A stretch of DNA of 64,000 nucleotides from Corynebacterium accolens (GCF_023520795.1 NZ_CP046605.1:62001-126000); one strand, 5' to 3'. Positions 1 to 8,294 are shown, numbered from the stretch's first letter. The notes: a model not told the origin generated them from the letters alone. Translations and numbers: made by a program.

Positions 1-459
1 CTGTGTGGTCACTATGAGGATCGTGGGCACTTCGATGCGCGCCTAGCGGCCGCGAACCCGGGGTACCTAGAGCGCCTAGTCGTGGAAAGGGACCAAGTTA
101 ACCCAGATGGTGACGTGACGCTGGATGAGAAAGACGTTGCGGCGTTCCGGATGGCGGGCTGCGAGCGCTGCGGTTCGGAGCTGCTCAAGCCCGACGTGGT
201 GTATTTTGGCGAGCCAGTGCCAGCCACGCGGCGGGATGCGGCATTTGCGCTATTGAACGAGGCAAGTTCGCTGTTGGTGGCCGGTTCTTCGCTGGCGGTG
301 ATGAGCGGTTATCGCTTTGTGCTTGAGGCGAAGAAGCAGGGCAAGCGCGTGGCCGTTATCAATGGCGGGCCAGGCCGCGGGGATAAGAAGGTGGATACGC
401 TGTGGCGCACGCAGGTGGGCCCGGCTTTTGATGCCCTGCTCGATGAGTTGGAGATTTAA
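1..459 (+). CDS. Sir2-family NAD-dependent protein deacylase, C-terminal part
   Basis: The reading frame is open from the first base, so the N-terminal NAD-binding part lies outside the window. What remains contains the zinc module of sirtuins: a Cys near the left edge (LCGHYEDR), then CERCG about 55 residues on, followed by LKPDVVYFGEPVP and a GSSLAVMSGYRF segment that closes the Rossmann fold. Sirtuins remove acyl groups from lysines using NAD+ and act in the cytosol. It ends one base before the convergent lipase gene. Family assignment is strong; the substrate is unknown. Confidence 0.88.
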   Translation: MCGHYEDRGHFDARLAAANPGYLERLVVERDQVNPDGDVTLDEKDVAAFRMAGCERCGSELLKPDVVYFGEPVPATRRDAAFALLNEASSLLVAGSSLAVMSGYRFVLEAKKQGKRVAVINGGPGRGDKKVDTLWRTQVGPAFDALLDELEI

Positions 460-1473
460 TCAACGCGGCGTGTGCTCTACCATCCTGAGCAGCGTGCGCA
501 CGATGGCGTGCACGCGCCTATCCATGGGCATATCTTCGTGCATGACCACCGCGTGGCGGTCGAAATCTTGGATATAGATATTGCGCACCGCACCTTCAGG
601 TGCGCCCTCTGGGTCGAGGAAGCAGGTTTCGGGCGGGACGACGACGGCATCGGAACGCGTGGCGATGCAGGTGTAGCTCACGCCGGATTCGAGGTCGCCA
701 TCGCGGTTGACATCGCGAAGCACCTCGCTGCCTACCACCTGGTCCATGCCGGCGGGGCCAAACCAGCCATCGATAATGGAGCGGATCACCGCCTCTTGGC
801 GTTGGGTGCGAATGAGGCGACTGGCGATGCCCCCGTGGGTCGTCCCATGATTAGGCGCGCTGATGCTCATGAGGTGGACGACCTTTTCGGCGCCGCCGTC
901 CATGCGCATCCAGTACCGCGCGAGCAGTCCGCCCTGGGAGTGGCCTACCAAGATGACCTTTTCTGCTCCGGTGACGGCGAGCACGGTATCGATATACGCG
1001 CCGAGCTGCTGCGACGATTCCGGGATGGTCTGCGTGGCGCGGTGACCGTAGTCAGGGGCAAAGACCGCCCAGCCGTCTTGGCGCAAGATATTGCCCATAA
1101 TTTGCCAGACGCCCTTGGTATCGCAGGTGCCGTGGATCAGGATGACCGGCCAGGGGCGCTCGTCGCTCGGGCGGGCGCCCCAATCGTCTTCGAAAACGCC
1201 GCGCGGCTTCGTGCGTGCGCCGAGGGGCAGGGTCCTTGCGGCATCGGCATCGAGGGCGGAATCGCCGGGACTGGACTTGTCCTTTTCGGCCTTGAGGCGG
1301 TCAACGATCTCGTCGGCGACGTCATCCTGCAAAGCACTGGCCGCGGCCGGGGAGGCGATGCCAAGGCGTGGCGAATCTTTTTCTTCGGGTGCATCTTCTT
1401 CGTTCACGCGCCCGAATTTGAGGAGTTGTTCAGAAATAATACTTTTCAACTCTGCAAGAGATTCGACAGCCAT
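460..1473 (-). CDS. Alpha/beta-hydrolase of the triacylglycerol lipase (lipase class 2) type
   Basis: A 337-residue protein when started at the ATG at 1473; a TTG at 1482 would add three residues, and neither start has a well-spaced Shine-Dalgarno site. The first ~110 residues are acidic and low in complexity. The hydrolase core follows with the oxyanion segment VILIHGTCDTKG and the nucleophile elbow GHSQGG, then SAPNHGTTHGG, a combination typical of class 2 lipases. No signal peptide is visible, so it is probably cytosolic or exported by another route. It converges with the sirtuin gene, with no space for a terminator between them. Lipase or esterase function is inferred from motifs. Confidence 0.8.
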   Translation of the reverse strand: MAVESLAELKSIISEQLLKFGRVNEEDAPEEKDSPRLGIASPAAASALQDDVADEIVDRLKAEKDKSSPGDSALDADAARTLPLGARTKPRGVFEDDWGARPSDERPWPVILIHGTCDTKGVWQIMGNILRQDGWAVFAPDYGHRATQTIPESSQQLGAYIDTVLAVTGAEKVILVGHSQGGLLARYWMRMDGGAEKVVHLMSISAPNHGTTHGGIASRLIRTQRQEAVIRSIIDGWFGPAGMDQVVGSEVLRDVNRDGDLESGVSYTCIATRSDAVVVPPETCFLDPEGAPEGAVRNIYIQDFDRHAVVMHEDMPMDRRVHAIVRTLLRMVEHTPR

Positions 1474-1547
1474 GCCTTCCAATCATACGCGTTAATGCAG
1501 GTAAATGGCCTCTTTAGAAAAGTTGAAGAAATTTATGGAGAAAGCCC

Positions 1548-1594
1548 TTGACCTCACGCCATAATCTTTGTAAACTTAGGCTTGCCTAATCACG
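1548..1594 (+). promoter_or_regulatory. Promoter with overlapping DtxR-type iron box
   Basis: TTGACC at 1548-1553 and TAAACT at 1571-1576 are separated by exactly 17 bases. A perfect 6-2-6 palindrome, TTAGGCTTGCCTAA, sits at 1576-1589, overlapping the end of the -10 and the expected start site. Read as a 19-mer from 1576 it matches the DtxR consensus at about 13 positions. This placement suits iron-dependent repression. Known: DtxR is the iron repressor of corynebacteria. Inferred: that it binds here. Confidence 0.55.
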
Positions 1595-1697
1595 GGCGGT
1601 GCTTACGGCGTAGGGCGCTCCACTCCTTGCCGCTAAGTGCCAGAGATTAGTCATGGGGAGAGGGCCCGCCGATGCGCAGTCGGCGGGCCTTCGTTTA
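1584..1697 (+). ncRNA. Candidate iron-regulated small RNA upstream of amn
   Basis: The stretch between the iron-boxed promoter and a strong intrinsic terminator would give an RNA of about 114 nt. No convincing reading frame lies inside: the only ATG (1653) runs straight through the terminator stem. The lipase gene on the left is on the other strand, so the terminator is not needed by an upstream gene. amn to the right has its own -10 placed for a leaderless start. An attenuated leader of amn is the main alternative. It does not carry the conserved SRP RNA core. Confidence 0.45.
1663..1696 (+). terminator. Intrinsic terminator
   Basis: A perfect 10-bp stem (GGCCCGCCGA at 1663-1672 with TCGGCGGGCC at 1680-1689) closes a 7-nt loop and is followed by TTCGTTT. 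The T-rich side is on the plus strand, so it ends the candidate small RNA rather than the lipase gene. Confidence 0.8.
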
Positions 1698-1767
1698 TGC
1701 CTCGGGAGGATAGCCGGGGTAAAAGTCTCCGCTGCCGTGCTGCTCGGTCCCCGCTAAACTCGCCGGT

Positions 1768-3171
1768 ATGACCGATCTGCAGCATGTCCACTCCGTAGAT
1801 GAAGCGGTGACTCGCTTAATTGAGCATTATGAAACCTCGTGTGAGATGGCGCGCGAGGCCCTTGCCTCCGGCACCCTCGATGATTATCGCCACGTGGTTT
1901 ATCCCAAGGTGACAGTGGAGATCCGTAAATGGCAGCCGATTGACCGCTCCGAGCCCTTTGGCTATGTGGACGAGGCCGGCAAGTATTCTGCGGTCGTCTC
2001 CAAGCCGCACATCATCCGAGAGTACTTGCACGAGCAGCTGACGCGGCTGACTAACAATTATCCGTGCGATATCTTCGTGGGCCAATCGGATGAGCGCATT
2101 CCGCCGGAATACATCAAAGATGCCCCGGCGGCGCCGCAGGAACGCGGCCCCATTCCGCGCCCGACCTTGGATGAGGTCAATGATGCGATTATTGATGGCG
2201 AGTGGGATGCGTTTCACGGCGGGGAAAAGCCGCTCTTTCACTTCGGGGCGCAGCGCTTCGATATTGCCTGTGCGCGCATTGAGCATTACACCGGCATCGA
2301 GGTCGATACGGTGCAGAAATACATTCTGTTTACCAATTACGCGATGCATACCACGGAATTCGTGAAATTCGGCCTGCGCGAGCTGACCAAGGAGGATTCG
2401 CGTTATACGGCGCTGGTATTGCCCAATGGGGAGACCATTCACCCTAATGATGCGGTGGACCTCGACCTGGATGGGCTAACGCTGACCTCGCGCTTTCAGA
2501 TGCCCCGGTTCGATCTCATTACCGCAGGTGGCGATGGCATCACGATGATCAATATCGGGGTGGGGCCATCGAATGCGAAGACCATTACGGACTGCTTGGC
2601 CGTGCTGCGGCCGGAGGCCTGGATCATGATTGGCCACTGCGCCGGCATGGATGGGCGCATGCGCATCGGAGACCTGATCTTGGGCAATGCCTACGAGCGC
2701 CACGACCACATCTTGGACCGGCAGGTGGTTTCTTCCACGCCGATTCCGGCCATTCCAGAGGTCCAGCGCATGCTGGAGGCGGCCGTGGATGAGGTCTACG
2801 GCAGCGATAATTCGCTCATGCGCACCGGTACGGTGCTATCGACCGATGACCGCGATTGGGAATGGCGCACCAGCCGGGATCTGTGGGAGTGGTTGCGCAC
2901 TTCTACCGCGGTGGCGGTGGACATGGAATCGTGCGCCTTGGCGGCAAATGGGTACCGCTACCGCGTGCCTTATGGCACGCTGCTTTCCGTATCGGATCTG
3001 CCGCTGCACGCCGTGCCGAAGCTGCCGGCGCAGGCCCAGGCGTTTTATTCCAACTCCAAGGAAGCCCACGTCATGTGCGCGGTGCGCGCGGTGGAACAGC
3101 TGGCAGAAAACCCGGAACGCCTGCGCACGCGCAAGCTGCGGCGGACGTTGGGAGAGGTTCCTTTCCGGTAG
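1768..3171 (+). CDS. amn: AMP nucleosidase
   Basis: 467 residues, the usual length for Amn (AMP + H2O to adenine + ribose 5-phosphate). The N-terminal third is the AMP nucleosidase-specific domain; the C-terminal half is a nucleoside-phosphorylase fold with GGDGITMINIGVGPSNAKT, IGHCAGMDGRMRIGD and VDMESCALAANGYR, the last holding the conserved purine/ribose-binding residues. A -10 hexamer TAAACT at 1755-1760 ends seven bases before the ATG and no Shine-Dalgarno is present, so the mRNA is probably leaderless. A phosphoribosyltransferase follows, making a purine-salvage pair that may control AMP level and recycle the released base. Confidence 0.93.
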   Translation: MTDLQHVHSVDEAVTRLIEHYETSCEMAREALASGTLDDYRHVVYPKVTVEIRKWQPIDRSEPFGYVDEAGKYSAVVSKPHIIREYLHEQLTRLTNNYPCDIFVGQSDERIPPEYIKDAPAAPQERGPIPRPTLDEVNDAIIDGEWDAFHGGEKPLFHFGAQRFDIACARIEHYTGIEVDTVQKYILFTNYAMHTTEFVKFGLRELTKEDSRYTALVLPNGETIHPNDAVDLDLDGLTLTSRFQMPRFDLITAGGDGITMINIGVGPSNAKTITDCLAVLRPEAWIMIGHCAGMDGRMRIGDLILGNAYERHDHILDRQVVSSTPIPAIPEVQRMLEAAVDEVYGSDNSLMRTGTVLSTDDRDWEWRTSRDLWEWLRTSTAVAVDMESCALAANGYRYRVPYGTLLSVSDLPLHAVPKLPAQAQAFYSNSKEAHVMCAVRAVEQLAENPERLRTRKLRRTLGEVPFR

Positions 3172-3243
3172 CTGCTTTCCCTTGGTAGGTATCGCTAGTT
3201 AAACTACAAAGAAAGCCCATGACGCAAAAGGAGCCGCGCAATC

Positions 3244-3756
3244 GTGACTGAGAATTGGATCCACCCGGACCGGGAGAACCTCACCTGGGAAGTCTTCGGC
3301 GAAGCGAGCCGGAATCTTTCGGAGCAAATCGTGGAATCCGGCTGGTTTCCTGATTTGATCGTGGGCGTTGCCCGCGGCGGCCTGATCCCAGCCGGTGCCA
3401 TTGGTTATGCCATCGGGGTCAAGGCCATGGGCGCTATCAACGTGGAGTTCTACACCGATATTGGCCAGACCTTGGATGAGCCGATCATCTTGTCCCCGCA
3501 ATTGGATACGGATTCCCTCAAGGGCAAGAAGGTGCTCGTCGTTGATGACGTGGCCGATTCCGGCAAGACCTTGGATCTGGTGGTGAACTTCTTGGAAGAA
3601 ACCGCCGATGAAGTGCGTTCCGCTGTCGTCTACACCAAGCCGAAGACCATTTTCGAGCCGGATTACTCGTGGAAGAAGACGGATAAGTGGATCAACTTTG
3701 CCTGGTCGGTGCTGCCGGTCATCACGGCGGATGGCTCCTTTCAGGAAGGCTCGTAG
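3244..3756 (+). CDS. Purine-type phosphoribosyltransferase
   Basis: 170 residues from a GTG preceded by AAAGGAG at 3227-3233. The type I PRTase fold is clear: GVARGGLIPAG near residue 40 and the PRPP-binding loop VLVVDDVADSGKT near residue 98. PRTases of this type join a purine base to PRPP. Lying just after amn, it probably salvages a purine base such as xanthine, guanine or hypoxanthine; which base cannot be read from the motifs. Cytosolic, no signal or membrane segments. Confidence 0.8.
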   Translation: MTENWIHPDRENLTWEVFGEASRNLSEQIVESGWFPDLIVGVARGGLIPAGAIGYAIGVKAMGAINVEFYTDIGQTLDEPIILSPQLDTDSLKGKKVLVVDDVADSGKTLDLVVNFLEETADEVRSAVVYTKPKTIFEPDYSWKKTDKWINFAWSVLPVITADGSFQEGS

Positions 3757-3777
3757 TAGCCACTAGTATGTGCAGGC

Positions 3778-5259
3778 GTGATTAACGAGCAGCCTGCACC
3801 CACCGGCGTCATCGCCAGTTTCCGCTTTGCCTTTTCCTCACCTGCGCGTTTGCGCAAGGAGGTCCTTGGCGGACTGGCGGTGGCGCTTGCTTTGATCCCG
3901 GAAGTTTTAAGCTTTTCTATTCTCGCCGGCCTCGACCCGCGGGTGGGGCTGTATTCCTCGGTGATTATGGCGATGGCTATCGCCTTTACCGGCGGGCGCC
4001 CCGCCATGATTTCCGCGGCGGCGGGTGCGGTTGCCCTGGTGGTGGCACCGCTCGCGCACGAATATGGGCACGATTACGTGGTGGCGGCGGTGCTTGCGGC
4101 CGGTATTATCCAGGTGCTGTTGGCGTGGGTGGGCATCGCCAAGCTCATGCGTTTTATCCCGCGTTCGGTGATGACCGGATTCGTCAATGCACTGGGCATT
4201 ATGATGTTTACCGCGCAGCTGCCGCACCTTATTGATGTCCCCTGGATGGTCTATGTGCTGGTAGCCATTGGCTTGGCCATCATGATCATTTTGCCGCGGT
4301 TTACCCAGGCAATTCCGGCGCCGTTGGTGACCATCGTGGTGGTAAGCCTCATCGCCGGCGCGGCTGGGTGGAAGGTGCCGGATGTTGCGGATCAGGGTGA
4401 GCTGCCCACGACGCTGCCAGGGCTTTTCATTCCGGATATTCCCTGGAACCTAGAGACCCTGCAGATCATTGCACCCTATGCCTTTGGGATGGCGCTGGTG
4501 GGCCTGATGGAATCGCTGCTGACGGCAAAGCTTGTCGATGACATTACGGATACCCATTCCGATAAGACCCGCGAGTCCTTTGGCCAGGGCATTGGCAATA
4601 TATTGGCCGCGGCCATTGGTGGCATGGGTGTGTGCGCGATGATTGGCCAGACGATGATCGGCGTCAAGGTATCCCAGGCGCGCACGCGCTTGTCGACGTT
4701 CCTCGCCGGCGCCTTCCTCCTCGTGCTGTGCCTGCTTTTCGGCGAGGCGGTAGGCCGCATTCCGATGGCCGCGCTGGTCGCGGTGATGATCCTCGTGGCG
4801 GCGACGACGGTCAATTGGCATTCCATCCGCCCGCGCACGCTCAAGCTGATGCCGCTTTCTGAAATCCTCGTCATGCTGCTGACGGTCGCGGGCACGCTGG
4901 CCACGCATAACCTGGCGGTAGGAGTGGTCTTAGGCGTGGTGGCTGCATCGATTGGCTTTGCCCGCCGGGTGGCGCACCTCGTGGAGGTTGAGTTGGTAGA
5001 TGGATATACCTACGTGGTGCATGGCCAACTCTTCTTCGCCTCCTCGAATGATTTGGTTTACGCCTTTGATTACACGCTTGATACGGACTTCGTGGTGGTG
5101 GACCTTTCCGATGCCGAGGTCTGGGATGCCTCGACGGTGGCGACGCTGGATGCGGTGCAGAAAAAGTACGCGGATCGCGGCATTGAGGTGGAGTTTCGGG
5201 GCCTCGATGGGGCGAGCGCGCAGCGCCTGGAGCGCCTGAGTGGGCAACTGGGTGATTAA
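3778..5259 (+). CDS. SulP-family anion transporter with STAS domain
   Basis: 493 residues. About ten to twelve hydrophobic helices fill residues 25-395, beginning with GGLAVALALIPEVLSFSILAGLDPRVGLYSS, the SulP signature region. The last ~90 residues form a soluble STAS domain (FVVVDLSDAEVWDASTVATLD). SulP proteins move sulfate, bicarbonate or other anions across the inner membrane. The start is a GTG with TAGTAT eight bases upstream and no Shine-Dalgarno, suggesting a leaderless transcript. No carbonic anhydrase or sulfur genes adjoin, so the substrate is open. Confidence 0.88.
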   Translation: MINEQPAPTGVIASFRFAFSSPARLRKEVLGGLAVALALIPEVLSFSILAGLDPRVGLYSSVIMAMAIAFTGGRPAMISAAAGAVALVVAPLAHEYGHDYVVAAVLAAGIIQVLLAWVGIAKLMRFIPRSVMTGFVNALGIMMFTAQLPHLIDVPWMVYVLVAIGLAIMIILPRFTQAIPAPLVTIVVVSLIAGAAGWKVPDVADQGELPTTLPGLFIPDIPWNLETLQIIAPYAFGMALVGLMESLLTAKLVDDITDTHSDKTRESFGQGIGNILAAAIGGMGVCAMIGQTMIGVKVSQARTRLSTFLAGAFLLVLCLLFGEAVGRIPMAALVAVMILVAATTVNWHSIRPRTLKLMPLSEILVMLLTVAGTLATHNLAVGVVLGVVAASIGFARRVAHLVEVELVDGYTYVVHGQLFFASSNDLVYAFDYTLDTDFVVVDLSDAEVWDASTVATLDAVQKKYADRGIEVEFRGLDGASAQRLERLSGQLGD

Positions 5260-5412
5260 TATCACATTGCGAGCGTGATGTGCGTAAGCGTACCGGCTGA
5301 GAAGCGTTGGATGGAGTGGACTAGCGCGGCGAGATTGACCGTTTAGGGCAATGACCTCGAACTATTAGGCGATATTAACTTCGTGCCGTGGAGCAGCTTT
5401 GTCTTAACTAAC

Positions 5413-5470
5413 TTAGGTGATCCAACCTGAAAAATGCCCCTGAGGTGCGGGTTTGATTAAGCATACCTTG
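5413..5470. promoter_or_regulatory. Candidate iron boxes upstream of ferritin
   Basis: Two DtxR-like sites lie 75-130 bases before the ferritin ATG. At 5413-5430 the half-sites TTAGGT and ACCTGA are separated by 6 bases (one fewer than in the consensus). At 5452-5470, read on the minus strand, CAAGGTATGCTTAATCAAA matches 13 of 19 consensus positions. An upstream position suits activation; ferritin activation by DtxR is known in C. glutamicum. The remainder of 5260-5544 holds nothing else recognised. Confidence 0.4.
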
Positions 5471-5544
5471 CTAGACGGGAGATTTTATTTGGGTATTGTA
5501 GTGCCTACAACCAATTAATTGATTCCTACAGAAAGGATTTAGCA

Positions 5545-6033
5545 ATGGATGAGAAGCTGCAAACTCTGCTAAACAATCAGGTCATTAACGAGCACGGCGC
5601 CGCTATGGTCTACACCCAGCTGGCCTACGAGATGGACAACCTGTCCTTCCCGGGCATGCGCGACTGGTTCATGGCTCAGGCTAGCGAAGAGCGCGTCCAC
5701 GCACAGAAGCTTGCGGATCACCTCTTGGCACGCGGCTACCGCGTAGAGCTTAACGATATCCCGGTTGGCTCCATCAAGGCTGCCACCCCGCTGGATGCGT
5801 TCGAGGCTTCCTTGGCACACGAGCAGAAGGTCTCCGAGCAGATCCGCGAGATCGCCCGCGTTGCCCTTGACATCCAGGACTTGGACTCCCGTCAGCTCAT
5901 TGACTGGTTCCTGGCTGAGCAGATCGAGGAAGAGGACACCGTTTCTGAGATCATCGACCAGATCAAGCTGGTGGGCAACGATGGTGCTGGCCTGCTGCGC
6001 ATCGATTCCCGTTTGGCTAACCGCAACTCCTAA
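5545..6033 (+). CDS. ftn: Ferritin (bacterial non-haem type)
   Basis: 162 residues, the standard ferritin length, entirely helical in character. Ferroxidase-centre residues are visible: Glu in NEHGAAMVYTQLAYEM, the ExxH pair in SEERVHAQKLADH, and the later Glu/Gln in ASLAHEQKVSEQI and WFLAEQIEEEDT. It oxidises Fe(II) and stores iron inside a 24-subunit cytosolic cage. The ATG at 5545 follows GAAAGGA (5531-5537) at good spacing. The gene stands alone, with candidate iron boxes upstream and a strong hairpin just downstream. Codon use is strongly biased towards C-ending codons, fitting high expression. Confidence 0.93.
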   Translation: MDEKLQTLLNNQVINEHGAAMVYTQLAYEMDNLSFPGMRDWFMAQASEERVHAQKLADHLLARGYRVELNDIPVGSIKAATPLDAFEASLAHEQKVSEQIREIARVALDIQDLDSRQLIDWFLAEQIEEEDTVSEIIDQIKLVGNDGAGLLRIDSRLANRNS

Positions 6034-6066
6034 GTTGTGAATAACAAACCCATCAAGATTTAAATC

Positions 6067-6102
6067 AATCCTCCCATAGCACTGGACTGCTGTGGGAGGA
6101 TT
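6067..6102 (+). promoter_or_regulatory. Hairpin after ferritin that also buries the next gene's ribosome site
   Basis: AATCCTCCCATAGCA (6067-6081) pairs with TGCTGTGGGAGGATT (6088-6102) with one internal mismatch and a 6-nt loop. There is no T-run, so it is a weak terminator candidate. The distal arm contains GGGAGGA, the Shine-Dalgarno for the ATG at 6108, so the folded RNA would hide it. Confidence 0.6.
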
Positions 6103-6107
6103 GACGT

Positions 6108-6461
6108 ATGTCTGCACACCTCAAAGCAACCCTCTCTGCCACCCTGGCGGTATTGGCATTAAGCCTCATCATCGGTGCTGCGGTCATCTCAAGCCACGTG
6201 ACCCTCGGCATCTTTTTGACCACCGGGGCGCTCATGCTGAGTCCGTTTGCGGGGGTGGTGATGCTGGCGTGTGGGGTCATCGGCAAGCGCGGGCTGGTCA
6301 ACCGCTCCCTATATTCCCTGAGTGGAATGCTGATTCTGGCCTCGTTGGCCGTGCTCATCGTTTTGCCGATGGCGCAGGCGACGGCGGCGCTGGTGATTTT
6401 TATCGCCGGTACCGCGGTGGGGATTGTGGCCGTGCAGACCCAAGCTACTAGGCGCGCATAA
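6108..6461 (+). CDS. Small four-helix membrane protein of unknown function
   Basis: 117 residues with four hydrophobic segments (about residues 8-30, 33-55, 64-83, 88-108) and short charged loops such as GKRGLVNRS; it ends in TRRA. I do not recognise a family. The start follows GGGAGGA, which lies inside the hairpin between ferritin and this gene, so translation may depend on that fold opening. It lies 74 bases after ferritin and 12 before the HAD gene, and could be co-transcribed with either. Inner-membrane location is predicted from hydrophobicity only. Confidence 0.65.
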   Translation: MSAHLKATLSATLAVLALSLIIGAAVISSHVTLGIFLTTGALMLSPFAGVVMLACGVIGKRGLVNRSLYSLSGMLILASLAVLIVLPMAQATAALVIFIAGTAVGIVAVQTQATRRA

Positions 6462-6473
6462 ACTGGACGCATT

Positions 6474-7070
6474 ATGCCGAAGTTGCTGTTTGATCTGTAC
6501 GGCGTGCTGCTGCGCCCCACCACGCCGGAAGCGCACGCTGAACTGGAGCGCTTCCTCGCGCCTGCGAACCCGGAGGCATTCTGGGAGGCCTATAACTATT
6601 TCCGGCCCGATTACGATGCCGGAATTTTTAGCGATAGCCACTACTGGAACGAGATAGCCGCCCGTGCGGGTATGGAGCCCATTGACTGCGCTGGGGCCGT
6701 GGCCTGCGAGAATCAGTACCTGCTCGAGGCGGACTCAGAGATGGTAGCGCTGGTCAAAGGGCTCATCGGGGAGGGCTTTAGCGTCGGGATTTTATCCAAT
6801 ATACCCACGACCCTGGCGGAACAGGTGCGCGCGCAGCACCCGTGGTTGGCAGAGTGTGCGGCGGTAACGTTGAGCTGCGATATCGGGGTGGCCAAGCCGC
6901 ATCCTGAGGCCTACCGAGTGGCGGTGGACGCGCTCGCGGCGCAGCCCAAGGACACGCATTTTTTTGATGACCGCATTGACTACATCGAGGGCGCTACCTA
7001 TTGCGGGTTACAAGCCCACCTGTTTACCGGAATCGACTCCGCGCGCGAGGTTCTACGCGGTCTGGAGTGA
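6474..7070 (+). CDS. HAD-superfamily hydrolase
   Basis: 198 residues. HAD motifs in order: FDLYGVLLRP at the N-terminus with the nucleophilic Asp (the usual second Asp of DxD is replaced by Tyr), ILSNIP as motif II, VAKPHPEAY with the motif III Lys, and FFDDRIDYIEGA as motif IV. A helical cap of about 70 residues follows motif I, giving the haloacid dehalogenase/phosphatase-like subfamily. It likely acts on a small phosphorylated metabolite in the cytosol. No Shine-Dalgarno is present; TAAACT lies nine bases upstream. It overlaps the convergent ROK gene by 18 bases. Confidence 0.85.
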   Translation: MPKLLFDLYGVLLRPTTPEAHAELERFLAPANPEAFWEAYNYFRPDYDAGIFSDSHYWNEIAARAGMEPIDCAGAVACENQYLLEADSEMVALVKGLIGEGFSVGILSNIPTTLAEQVRAQHPWLAECAAVTLSCDIGVAKPHPEAYRVAVDALAAQPKDTHFFDDRIDYIEGATYCGLQAHLFTGIDSAREVLRGLE

Positions 7071-8186
7071 GCGGCCCAGCTCCAAGGGCTCGCGCAATAG
7101 CTGATCGGTGGCCACGGTGCGGGCGACGGCGCGCACGATCTCTTTGTGGCTGGGAATCATGCGCAGCTCCAGATCGTCCGAGGTGGAACCGCGGACGGTG
7201 GAGGCAAAAAGCTGGGGCGCACGGGAATCGCCGGTAAAGGCCCCGCCGGCAATGACCACGGTTTTTGGTGCGTATTCGTGGACCATGTCCGCCGTAATCT
7301 GGCCCAGCTGGCGGGCGCGCTCATCCAAAATGGCGCGCACGGCTGAATTGGACTCGGCGATGGTCGCGACCTCGTGCAGGGTATTGGCCTCGATGCCGTG
7401 GCGGCGCACGGCCTCCAGGATGGACTGGGTGGCCAAGAGGTGTTCGGAAGCGCCGTGGCCCAGCACGTCAGAGTGGGTCTGCGGGAGCGGGATGATGGAA
7501 TTGACCTCGTCATCGACGGAGAGCGCAGATCCTAAGGAATCATCCGCGAAGAGCAGGAGAACGCGCTCGTTCGTGCCAATCTCGGCAGCCTGGGTCTCCG
7601 AGCCCAAAATGGCGGAAATGGCGGAGGTGACAACCACGGGAACGCTAAATTGGAAGCGTAGGCGCGCCGCGATATCCACGCCGTGCCAACCCAGGTTATC
7701 CGCGGTGACTAGGCCCTCTTCATCCACGGTGCCCGAGGTGGTAATCCCCAATGCCACGAGCCGGCGATCTAGGCCCGTCATCATGCGGTTGATGCCGGCC
7801 ATGATGTGTTCAAGAAAGTCTTCCTCCGTCAGGCGGGCGACAGGAGTGGCGATCTCTTCTTCTGAAACGGTGCGGCCCTTGATGTCATAGAGGCCGATAT
7901 AGGTCTCAGAGGTGCCGACGGCGATGCCGCCGAGTACCCAGTTATTATCCGCGGCCTCGAGGGGAACGGTAGGGCGGCCCCGGCCCTGGGATTGGGTGAG
8001 GTCGGTGCGCTCTTGGATGAGTCCTGCGTTGAGGAGCGCGGTGGTAGCGCGGGTAATGGTGGGCTGGGAGAGTCCGGTGGCTTCTACCAGCTCACTACGG
8101 GTAATGATCGGATTCAGGCGCACCAGGTGAAGGCACTTAGCAGCCGGTGTACGGGGGCGCGTGAACACGGGGCCAGGTTTGATCAT
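7053..8186 (-). CDS. ROK-family transcriptional regulator
   Basis: 377 residues. An N-terminal winged helix-turn-helix (LVRLNPIITRSELVEATGLSQPTITRATTALLNAGLI) is joined to a ROK sugar-kinase-like domain with GGIAVGTSETYIGLYDIKG and the nucleotide-binding DLGWHGVDI region. The zinc-binding cysteine cluster of many ROK repressors is not seen. The ATG at 8186 is chosen because a strong promoter (TAGACA, 17 bases, TATACT) ends exactly seven bases before it, implying a leaderless mRNA; a GTG at 8207 would lie inside that promoter. Divergent from the LOG gene. The controlling sugar is unknown, and no sugar genes are nearby. Confidence 0.85.
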   Translation of the reverse strand: MIKPGPVFTRPRTPAAKCLHLVRLNPIITRSELVEATGLSQPTITRATTALLNAGLIQERTDLTQSQGRGRPTVPLEAADNNWVLGGIAVGTSETYIGLYDIKGRTVSEEEIATPVARLTEEDFLEHIMAGINRMMTGLDRRLVALGITTSGTVDEEGLVTADNLGWHGVDIAARLRFQFSVPVVVTSAISAILGSETQAAEIGTNERVLLLFADDSLGSALSVDDEVNSIIPLPQTHSDVLGHGASEHLLATQSILEAVRRHGIEANTLHEVATIAESNSAVRAILDERARQLGQITADMVHEYAPKTVVIAGGAFTGDSRAPQLFASTVRGSTSDDLELRMIPSHKEIVRAVARTVATDQLLREPLELGRSLQTA

Positions 8187-8193
8187 GAAAGAA

Positions 8194-8222
8194 AGTATAT
8201 GTGTCACAGACTGCTTTGTCTA
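8194..8222 (-). promoter_or_regulatory. Promoter of the ROK regulator (leaderless)
   Basis: On the minus strand TAGACA (8222-8217) and TATACT (8199-8194) are 17 bases apart, and the ATG begins seven bases later at 8186. This arrangement fixes the start codon of the ROK gene and predicts an mRNA without a 5' leader. Confidence 0.65.
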
Positions 8223-8294
8223 ATCTATTCATAGGTGTATGTACCGAATGGTCTAAAGGTGGAGGTAGGCCGAAAATTCCCTATGCTGGGGCGC

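Noticed and set aside
472-1551. Long plus-strand frame of 359 codons
   Set aside because: Antisense to the lipase gene, which has clear motifs; the frame is open because of GC-rich codon bias.
1584-1697. SRP (4.5S) RNA
   Set aside because: Size is suitable, but the conserved SRP RNA loop sequences are missing.
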